Shown piece by piece: positions 26,684-32,727 of a stretch of DNA of 32,727 nt. Under the pieces are notes generated by a model, which was not told the origin of the DNA, searched no databases, and worked only from the letters and a program-made list of their open reading frames with translations. The stretch is from a virus. The stretch covers positions 1 through 32,727 of the IMG/VR virus record IMGVR_UViG_3300007640_000130; one strand, given 5' to 3'. Both the position numbers and the translations under genes were made by a program. Positions within the stretch are counted from its first letter, which is position 1. Each line of letters starts with the position of its first letter.

Positions 26684-28059
26684 TGACTAATCTAAACGAT
26701 AGAATAGGTTCGCAGAACGTAATTCGCGTATTATCCAACGCTTCTGCACCACCATCACGATTAGTCAACTTAACAGATGTAAATTCATCTTTAAAGGCAA
26801 AGGATGGTTTAATCTTAGTTTGGAATGCTTTGGATGAAGTATTCTACATGACGGATACAATTGATTCGTCATCTTTAATTGCAACAGGAATAGTAACATT
26901 CTCAAACACCACAGAATCAACTTCAACAACTACTGGTGCAGTAATTGTTAGTGGTGGAGTTGGAATTGCCAAAAATTTAAATGTTGGTGGAGATGCAAAA
27001 ATAGTCGGTGTCGTAACATTTGGCACTGGCACTATAGTTGTTGATGGAACTAATGAGGTAATAACAGTTGGTTCTTCCGTAACTATAAGTTCGGCAGATG
27101 GAATTACAACACCATCTATAACTGTTTCCGGAAATTTAAATGTTGCGGGTGTAACTACACTCGCCTCTTCTGGCGGAATTACAACTACTGGCGGTAGTCT
27201 CTTTGTAAATAACAATCTAACCGTTGGTCGAAACTTAAAAGTAGATGGCACTTCAGAATTTATAGGTGTTGCCACATTTAGAGGTGGGACCATAAATCTT
27301 GGCGATGCCGCCAGCGATGATATCAACGTAGGTGGCGAATTTGTATCAAACTTAACTCCAAATGATGATGCAACCTATGATTTAGGTATTGAAGGGAAGC
27401 GTTGGAGAAATGCAAGATTTTCTGGTCTTGTAACAACAACAGATTTATATGTTTCTGGAGTATCGACATTTATTGGTGATATTAATATTGATGGTGGAGT
27501 TGATGTTGATGGCGATTTAGAGATAGATAATCTTAATGTTTCTGGTCTTTCCACATTTACTGGCGCTGCAGATTTTAATGGCGACATTGATGTTGATGGT
27601 CATGCAGAACTAGATAATCTTAATGTTTCTGGAGTTGCAACATTTGCCCAAAATGTTGAGATTACTGGAAATCTTACTGTCAATGGAACTCAAACTGTTA
27701 TAAACACCAATATACTTGAAGTTGAGGATATTAACATTGGTATTGCTTCTGCAACACCAAAATTAAGTGATGCCGCACTAGATGGTGCAGGTATTACTAT
27801 TCATGGTCTTGCTGGAGATAAGACTCTCACTTGGGATAATTCAAACTCTCGTTTAGCATTTAATACTGACGTTTATGCACCAAATTATTATGCAGGAACA
27901 TTTGACGGTCCAAATGGAATTGCGTACTTTGACGATACTGGAAAACTTGTTGGTGCAGCAAGCACACAGTCTGGTGTAACCACCACTAACTACATTCTGA
28001 CTACAAATGCCAGCGGACTGCCGGTTTGGACGACAACCATTGATGGAGGAGAGTACTGA
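26683..28059 (+). CDS. Tail fibre-like repeat protein, 458 aa
   Basis: The N-terminus (LNDRIGSQNVIRVLSNASAP, then LVNLTDVNSSL) is probably the attachment part. Residues of about 75-330 are low-complexity beta repeats: GGVGIAKNLNVGGDAKI, LYVSGVSTF, LNVSGLSTF, LNVSGVATF, with 29-aa spacing between the last two units. Such repeats form trimeric beta shafts. The end (NGIAYFDDTGKLVG ... PVWTTTIDGGEY) is a typical cyanophage fibre C-terminus. No S74 chaperone domain is visible. Start and stop overlap the neighbours by 1 nt each (TAATG and TGATG). The product is probably a short fibre or a whisker-like fibre; receptor binding is inferred. Confidence 0.75.
   Translation: MTNLNDRIGSQNVIRVLSNASAPPSRLVNLTDVNSSLKAKDGLILVWNALDEVFYMTDTIDSSSLIATGIVTFSNTTESTSTTTGAVIVSGGVGIAKNLNVGGDAKIVGVVTFGTGTIVVDGTNEVITVGSSVTISSADGITTPSITVSGNLNVAGVTTLASSGGITTTGGSLFVNNNLTVGRNLKVDGTSEFIGVATFRGGTINLGDAASDDINVGGEFVSNLTPNDDATYDLGIEGKRWRNARFSGLVTTTDLYVSGVSTFIGDINIDGGVDVDGDLEIDNLNVSGLSTFTGAADFNGDIDVDGHAELDNLNVSGVATFAQNVEITGNLTVNGTQTVINTNILEVEDINIGIASATPKLSDAALDGAGITIHGLAGDKTLTWDNSNSRLAFNTDVYAPNYYAGTFDGPNGIAYFDDTGKLVGAASTQSGVTTTNYILTTNASGLPVWTTTIDGGEY
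27500..27673 (+). repeat. 87-nt tandem repeat in the fibre gene (two units)
   Basis: The 13-mer at 27500-27512 recurs at 27587-27599. A 22-nt block at 27524-27545 recurs exactly at 27611-27632. Both offsets are 87 nt, that is 29 codons, so the reading frame is kept. This is a recent in-frame duplication within the shaft. Confidence 0.7.
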
Positions 28060-28898
28060 TGGCAAAACCAAGCACAAGACAGGGACTGATTGATTATTGC
28101 CTAAGAAGACTTGGTGCTCCAGTTTTGGAAATAAATGTCTCTGATGAACAAATTGATGACTTAGTAGATGATGCTATTCAGTATTTCAACGAACGGCATT
28201 TTGATGGCGTCGAAAAAATGTACTTAAAGTACCAAATAACTAGTGATGACCTTGCTAGAGGCAAGGCTAGTGGAACAAGTGGTGTTGGAATTGTAACTAC
28301 AACAGGAACTTCTACGATTGTAGGAGCAGCAACTACTTTTAGTTTTTATGAAACTTCAAATTACATACAAGTTCCAGATTCTGTTATTGGTATTGAAAAG
28401 ATATTCAAATTTGATACCAGTTCCATTTCTGGTGGAATGTTCAGTATAAAATATCAACTATTTTTGAATGATTTGTACTATTTTAATTCCGTAGAATTAC
28501 TTCAGTATGCTATGGTCAAATCTTACTTGGAGGATATTGATTTCTTATTAACAACAGATAAACAAGTACGATTTAACAAGAGACAAGATAGACTTTATTT
28601 GGATATTGATTGGTCAGCACAAGCAGCAGGAGACTTTTTAGTTATCGAATGTTACAGAGCACTGGATCCAGCATCTTTCACTCAAGTTTACAATGACAGT
28701 TTTGTTAAGCAATATCTTACCGCACTTATAAAGAGACAGTGGGGTCAAAACTTGATAAAATTCCAGGGCGTAAAACTTCCTGGAGGAACAGAGTTAAATG
28801 GAAGACAATTGTATGAGGATGCATTAAGAGATCTTGATGAAATAAAACAGAGAATGTCTTCTGAATATGAATTACCACCAATGGATCTAATTGGATAA
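28059..28898 (+). CDS. 13: Neck protein gp13
   Basis: The 279-aa product (T4 gp13 is 309 aa) has the conserved neck start RQGLIDYCLRRLGAPVLEIN and DLVDDAIQYFNERHFDGVEK, a central YYFNSVELLQYAMVKSYLED helix and a late LTALIKRQWGQNLIKFQG motif. gp13 and gp14 seal the filled head and bind the tail. An insert of about 30 residues rich in Gly/Ser/Thr (ASGTSGVGIVTTTGTST, about 70-90) looks like material from the fibre and gp7 modules. The start overlaps the fibre stop by 1 nt, and gene 14 begins 2 nt after the end. Confidence 0.88.
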   Translation: MAKPSTRQGLIDYCLRRLGAPVLEINVSDEQIDDLVDDAIQYFNERHFDGVEKMYLKYQITSDDLARGKASGTSGVGIVTTTGTSTIVGAATTFSFYETSNYIQVPDSVIGIEKIFKFDTSSISGGMFSIKYQLFLNDLYYFNSVELLQYAMVKSYLEDIDFLLTTDKQVRFNKRQDRLYLDIDWSAQAAGDFLVIECYRALDPASFTQVYNDSFVKQYLTALIKRQWGQNLIKFQGVKLPGGTELNGRQLYEDALRDLDEIKQRMSSEYELPPMDLIG

Positions 28899-28900
28899 TC

Positions 28901-30328
28901 ATGACATTAAATCCCTTCTTTCTTCAAGGATCAGCTGGCGAACAGTTCCTTATTCAGGATCTGATAAATGAGCAGTTGAAAATATATGGCATTGAAGTAT
29001 ATTATTTGCCAAGAAAAATTTTTAAAACTGATGATATTATCAGAGAAATACAATCATCCAAATTTGACGATTCTTTCATAATTGAAGCATATCTGAATAA
29101 TTATGATGGATATGCTCCTGGAAGCGACTTGATGACCAAATTTGGATTGAAATTGCAAAACGAAATTAGTTTAACAATTTCAAAAGAGAAATACGAAGAA
29201 TTTATTGCTCCATTTTTGGAAGGTATTAGTGCTGGTATTAGAGAGGGTAGAATTACAGAATATACTTTTGCAGATTTAATTACTAGACCCAAAGAAGGAG
29301 ATTTAATTTATTTTCCACTTGGAGAAAGGTTATTTGAAATCAAAAGAGTAGAACATGAAAAACCTTTTTATCAATTGGGTAAAAATTATGTTTATGAGTT
29401 AAGTTGTGAACTTTATGAATATGAAAATGAACTTATTGATACATCCATCGATGAAGTTGATTATGCTGTAAGTGATGAGGGATATAGTACAACCCTTAGA
29501 CTTGTTGGTAGTGCAACCACAGCAACGGCGACCATTAGTGGAATATCTACATCTACATCATCTATTGGTAGAATTGTTTTATCAGATGATGGAAATGGAT
29601 ATACAAGCACACCTACGGTAACAATTTCTGCGCCAACTTCTGGTACAACTGCAACTGCAGTAGCGATAACAACATCTGTGGCAAATGTTCAATCCATAAA
29701 AGAAATAAGATTAACTAATGCTGGTTCTGGATATACATCAACAAATCCACCAACAGTAACGATTAGTGGGGGTGGAGGATCTGGAGCTGCAGCTACTGCA
29801 GTTGTCACTTCTGGAGGAATTTTAGGATTCACAATAACAGAATCCGGAGTTGGATATTATGGATCTGTCCCAACAGTAGCAATTAGTACATCACCAACGG
29901 GTCAAAATGCATCTGCAACTGCCGTCGTTTCTGGTGGCAAACTGACCGCAATTCAAATTACAAATGCTGGTTCTGGATATACATCAATACCAACGGCAAC
30001 CATTTCTTCACCAACATCTGGGATTGGAACATTTGTTTATAATGAACTAGTTACTGGGCAATCTTCTGGTGTAACCGCAAGAGTTAGAAACTTTACCAGA
30101 AGAACTAGTATTGAAAATACTCCAATAGACATGGAAGTATCTATAAATACTGGTAATTTCTTGGTTGGAGAAACCATTACTGGTAGTATATCAACAACTG
30201 CATCATTTATAGTTCAATCTTATAATAGAGAAAGTTTTGATAATCCATATGATGTCAATGAAGAGATAGAAACTGAAGCAGATAGTATTTTAGACTTTAC
30301 AGAGTCTAATCCATTCGGAGATTATTAA
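28901..30328 (+). CDS. 14: Neck protein gp14 with a large repeat insert, 475 aa
   Basis: The first 190 residues are a typical gp14 (FFLQGSAGEQFLIQDLINEQ, LKIYGIEVYYLPRKIF, RLFEIKRVEHEKPFYQLGKN). T4 gp14 is only 256 aa. The extra length begins near 195: four GxGY units (about 226, 269, 309, 351), each with a strand-rich 'PTVTIS' and a Gly/Ala-rich turn, followed by an 'LVTGQSSGVTARV' segment (about 378). The protein then returns to an acidic tail (NPYDVNEEIETEADS). The insert probably decorates the neck, perhaps as collar material; this is inference. It ends in TAATG, overlapping gene 15 by 1 nt. Confidence 0.85.
   Translation: MTLNPFFLQGSAGEQFLIQDLINEQLKIYGIEVYYLPRKIFKTDDIIREIQSSKFDDSFIIEAYLNNYDGYAPGSDLMTKFGLKLQNEISLTISKEKYEEFIAPFLEGISAGIREGRITEYTFADLITRPKEGDLIYFPLGERLFEIKRVEHEKPFYQLGKNYVYELSCELYEYENELIDTSIDEVDYAVSDEGYSTTLRLVGSATTATATISGISTSTSSIGRIVLSDDGNGYTSTPTVTISAPTSGTTATAVAITTSVANVQSIKEIRLTNAGSGYTSTNPPTVTISGGGGSGAAATAVVTSGGILGFTITESGVGYYGSVPTVAISTSPTGQNASATAVVSGGKLTAIQITNAGSGYTSIPTATISSPTSGIGTFVYNELVTGQSSGVTARVRNFTRRTSIENTPIDMEVSINTGNFLVGETITGSISTTASFIVQSYNRESFDNPYDVNEEIETEADSILDFTESNPFGDY
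29570..30025 (+). repeat. Four GxGY modules in gp14, with a 25-nt direct repeat
   Basis: Four units of about 41 aa are spaced evenly. An exact 25-nt block at 29717-29741 recurs at 29963-29987, both coding for NAGSGYTS. The identity at DNA level suggests recent duplication or gene conversion. The outer boundaries are estimates. Confidence 0.65.
30142..30149 (+). promoter_or_regulatory. Exact TATAAATA inside gene 14, possible internal late promoter
   Basis: The 8-mer is an exact late box. It lies inside gene 14, 178 nt upstream of the gene 15 start. In AT-rich coding DNA such a match can be random, so it is listed only as a candidate promoter for genes 15-16. Confidence 0.25.
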
Positions 30329-31131
30329 TGTTAGGAACTTACTTTTATCACGAAATAATAAGAAAAACCATCATCGGGTTTGGAACATTATTCAACAACA
30401 TTTACATCCGCCACTCAAAAGATAATGGAACTGTCTTAGATGAGACTAAGGTTGGGATTTCTTACGGTCCCATGCAAAAGTTCCTGACAAAAATTCAGGA
30501 GCAAGCAAATCTTAATAAAACTGTTGCAATTACTTTACCTCGAATGTCTTTTGAAATGATATCTATGCAGTATGATCCAACAAGAAAGTCGGGTGTAACT
30601 CAAACTTTTAAGGTAACAGATGGAACAAACTTGAAAAAAGTTTACATGCCAGTTCCTTATAATATTGGTTTTGAACTTAATATTTTTAGTAAATTGAATG
30701 ATGATGCTTTGCAGATAGTAGAACAAATCCTACCATTTTTCCAACCATCTTTCAATTTAACGATTGATTTAATTGATTCTATCGGAGAAAAAAGAGATAT
30801 TCCTATAATTTTAGACAGTATTGATTTTCAAGATGATTATGAGGGAGATTTTAACACAAGAAGAGCATTAATATATACTTTAAGATTTACTGCCAAAACA
30901 TATCTCTTTGGTCCTGTTGCTGAAACAACTGATGGACTTATTCGTAAGGTTCAGGCAGACGTTTATAGCGACACTAATACAGCAACTGCAAAACGTGAAA
31001 TGAGGTATACAGTAACTCCAGATCCAGTCAGTGCCGACCCAGCTGCTGGAGATGATTTTGGATTTAGCGAAAACTGGGAGTTCTTCACAGATTCCAAGTC
31101 TTATAGTCCTACACAACAACAAGACATTTAG
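30328..31131 (+). CDS. 15: Tail completion and sheath stabiliser protein gp15
   Basis: The 267-aa product is close to T4 gp15 (272 aa). The start MLGTYFYHEIIRKTIIGFGT and NNIYIRH are characteristic. Other conserved points are VAITLPRMSFEMISMQYDP and the ALIYTLRFTAKTYLFGP strand pair. gp15 caps the finished tail tube and sheath as a hexamer and then docks to gp13/gp14. The ATG overlaps the stop of gene 14 by 1 nt. The last 50 residues are acidic and Ser/Pro-rich, and are more variable than the core. Confidence 0.9.
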   Translation: MLGTYFYHEIIRKTIIGFGTLFNNIYIRHSKDNGTVLDETKVGISYGPMQKFLTKIQEQANLNKTVAITLPRMSFEMISMQYDPTRKSGVTQTFKVTDGTNLKKVYMPVPYNIGFELNIFSKLNDDALQIVEQILPFFQPSFNLTIDLIDSIGEKRDIPIILDSIDFQDDYEGDFNTRRALIYTLRFTAKTYLFGPVAETTDGLIRKVQADVYSDTNTATAKREMRYTVTPDPVSADPAAGDDFGFSENWEFFTDSKSYSPTQQQDI

Positions 31132-31137
31132 TAAATT

Positions 31138-31563
31138 ATGAATGATAATTATGATGCTATAGATGACGCTCTCAATGTAGAGAGTAGTATTGTGAAACCA
31201 GAAAAAGTTTCATCAGAAATTCAGAGTGTAAAACCAAAAGGTCCTGATATTGAAAAAGACTATGAGTACACTCGTGCTAATTTATATTCTTTGATTGAAA
31301 AAGGACAAGAAGCAATCAATGGAATTATGGAACTTGCAGGTGAGGGTGGTAGTCCAAGAGCATATGAAGTTGCTGGACAATTGATTAAGAGTGTTGCCGA
31401 CACGACAGACAAATTGATTGATTTGCAGAAAAAACTCAAAGAAGTTGAGGACACTACGGTTAAAACAACTAACAATAATGTTACCAATAACGCCGTGTTT
31501 GTTGGATCAACCACAGAGTTACAAAAACTACTCAAACAAGGTTTTCTAAATAATAAAGAGTAA
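31138..31563 (+). CDS. 16: Small terminase subunit gp16
   Basis: The 141-aa product (T4 gp16 is 164 aa) has a disordered acidic N-terminus (about 1-40) and a conserved helical core: YEYTRANLYSLIEKGQEAIN, then SPRAYEVAGQLIKSVADTTD and KLIDLQKKLKEVED. The core is the ring-forming coiled-coil hairpin of T4-type small terminases. The ring regulates the large terminase gp17 during headful packaging. It starts 6 nt after gene 15, as expected. Gene 17 does not follow directly; a different open frame starts 12 nt after the stop. Confidence 0.88.
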   Translation: MNDNYDAIDDALNVESSIVKPEKVSSEIQSVKPKGPDIEKDYEYTRANLYSLIEKGQEAINGIMELAGEGGSPRAYEVAGQLIKSVADTTDKLIDLQKKLKEVEDTTVKTTNNNVTNNAVFVGSTTELQKLLKQGFLNNKE

Positions 31564-31575
31564 ACTTTTTTCCCA

Positions 31576-32727
31576 ATGGGTTGGTCTGAAAAATATAAAA
31601 AATCAATTGATTGTGGCAACCCAAAAGGTTTTAGTCAACGTGCCCATTGTCAGGGTAGAAAGAAAAAAATGTCAGAAGAAAAGAAAGATCACGAATACTC
31701 AATGGCACGGTCTGAACTAAAGACCGTTACTAATGCTGTAAAGCGTCTTCAAAAGAAAATGGGTAAAAAGGGTGAAGGTAATTTAGAAGCATGGGTACAA
31801 TCTAAAATTACTAAGGCGGCAGATTATATTGATACTGCCGCAGATTATGTAACTAATGAAGAAACTAAATCTGGAGATGAAGGTCTTCGTGATTGGTTTG
31901 GTAAATCCAAATCTTCTGATGGTAAAAAGGGGTGGGTTCAACTTGGCGGTAAGTATGCGGGCAAACCTTGTGCCAGACAACCAGGACAAACTTCTACACC
32001 AAAATGTGGAAGTTCCAAAATGGCAGCAAATTTGAGTGATGAGGAAGAAGAAAGAGCGAGAAGAAGAAAAAATCGTCAAGATCCAAATCAACCAGAAAAA
32101 ACTGGTGGCGCAAAACCAACTAATGTTAAAACTGAAGAAATGAACATTCAAGAGGTAAAAGATAAACCAGGCAAGGGTAGTGGCAAGAAAGATGCTTGCT
32201 ACAATAAAGTCAAGTCTCGTTATTCTGTATGGCCAAGTGCATATGCATCAGGAGCACTTGTAAAGTGCCGCAAGGTTGGTGCTGCCAACTGGGGTAATAA
32301 ATCTGAGAATTATGACTTCTCAAACTGGAGAGAAGATTTTAAAGCACTTGAAATTGAGACAGTAAACCTGATTGAACCAGAACCAATTAAAGGTGGTCAA
32401 TCCATTGATGAAAAATGTTGGGTTGGATACAAGCAACTTGGTATGAAAAAGAAAGGGAACAAAATGGTTCCAAACTGTGTGAAAGAAGGTGAAGAAATAA
32501 ATGAAATCCATGGTCAGGCACATACACCACATGAAGTGCCATCTGGTAATATCAAAAAATTAGTAAAAAAAGCAGTTAAAAGAATTGATACTGATGCTGA
32601 TGGTGATGTTGATAATAACGACAAAGCAAAAGGGGAACTTGGAGAATTTATTCCTGGCGTAGGAAATAAAAGACTCTATAGTATGACTAGACCCAAAACT
32701 GCAAAAGAAAATTTCTCAAATTGGAGA
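31576..32727 (+). CDS. Modular cysteine-rich DUF5872-like protein, 3' end beyond the window (at least 384 aa)
   Basis: The frame is open from the ATG at 31576 to the last base. Modules in order: residues 1-32 with a C-x11-C unit (NPKGFSQRAHCQGRKKK); about 101-150 with LRDWFGKSK, GWVQLGGKYAGKPC and a second C-x11-C; about 206-240 with ACYNKVKSRYSVWPSAYASG and a second Cys 23 positions later; FSNWRED (about 248); about 280-300 with CWVGYKQLGMKKKGNKMVPN plus Cys; a 12-residue EF-hand-like loop DTDADGDVDNND (about 337-348); and a second FSNWR at the right edge. The second module matches DUF5872-type proteins of marine viruses (recalled). Basic linkers suggest nucleic-acid contact. Role unknown. 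It occupies the slot next to gene 16 where T4 has gene 17. Confidence 0.7.
   Translation, partial: MGWSEKYKKSIDCGNPKGFSQRAHCQGRKKKMSEEKKDHEYSMARSELKTVTNAVKRLQKKMGKKGEGNLEAWVQSKITKAADYIDTAADYVTNEETKSGDEGLRDWFGKSKSSDGKKGWVQLGGKYAGKPCARQPGQTSTPKCGSSKMAANLSDEEEERARRRKNRQDPNQPEKTGGAKPTNVKTEEMNIQEVKDKPGKGSGKKDACYNKVKSRYSVWPSAYASGALVKCRKVGAANWGNKSENYDFSNWREDFKALEIETVNLIEPEPIKGGQSIDEKCWVGYKQLGMKKKGNKMVPNCVKEGEEINEIHGQAHTPHEVPSGNIKKLVKKAVKRIDTDADGDVDNNDKAKGELGEFIPGVGNKRLYSMTRPKTAKENFSNWR

Noticed and set aside
26844-27587. Reverse-strand frames across the fibre gene, Pro/Val/Thr-rich
   Set aside because: They are antisense shadows of Gly/Asn/Thr repeat codons and have no start context or known pattern.
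27500-27673. Repeats considered as a CRISPR array
   Set aside because: Units are in frame with a long coding sequence, have no unique spacers and translate to beta-shaft repeats.
1-32727. tRNA genes, integrase, defence or anti-defence islands
   Set aside because: No cloverleaf pattern, recombinase motif or defence-gene cluster was seen by eye on either strand; a covariance-model search was not possible here.

Overview
The window is a piece of a T4-like myovirus genome, most probably a cyanomyovirus of marine picocyanobacteria (Synechococcus/Prochlorococcus). Every confident gene is on the + strand. From about position 1,070 onward the DNA is AT-rich (about 35% G+C in a line counted by hand). 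It carries the T4 virion-assembly genes in T4 order: gene 25, gene 6, gene 7, gene 8, a DUF4815-type giant structural gene, a tail fibre, genes 13, 14, 15 and 16. T4-like phages of other marine hosts such as SAR11 share much of this layout, so the host is inferred, not proven.

Layout. (1) 1-1,030: a compact GC-rich block (about 60% G+C) with the tail of one gene and three small genes (a 55-aa protein, a HicA-like protein and a 142-aa HTH-like protein). It contains two strong hairpins. (2) 1,031-3,391: AT-rich small genes: an AbrB-like protein, a glycosyltransferase behind a good sigma70-type promoter, and four or so small conserved phage proteins. (3) 3,423-19,001: baseplate wedge genes 25, 6, a 3,882-aa gene 7 and gene 8. 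(4) 19,007-28,059: a 2,362-aa DUF4815 structural protein, two small proteins and a repeat-rich fibre. (5) 28,059-31,563: neck, tail-completion and packaging genes 13, 14, 15 and 16. (6) 31,576-end: an open, truncated gene for a modular cysteine-rich protein at the place where T4 has gene 17.

How the genes work together. Products of 25, 6, 7 and 8 build the baseplate wedges. The DUF4815 protein and the fibre are probably peripheral baseplate or host-contact parts. gp13 and gp14 close the head, gp15 caps the tail, and gp16 is the small terminase that recruits DNA. Late transcription is probably driven by T4-type TATAAATA elements; several of these sit on or right beside the stop codon of the upstream gene. 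Many genes overlap or abut by 1-6 nt, which implies translational coupling.

I found no CRISPR array, tRNA, rRNA, IS element, integrase or recognised defence island. The most unusual features are the abrupt change in base composition near 1,030; a family of short protein modules reused across gp7, gp8, the DUF4815 protein, gp13/gp14 and the fibre; the expanded gp14; and the modular gene after gene 16.
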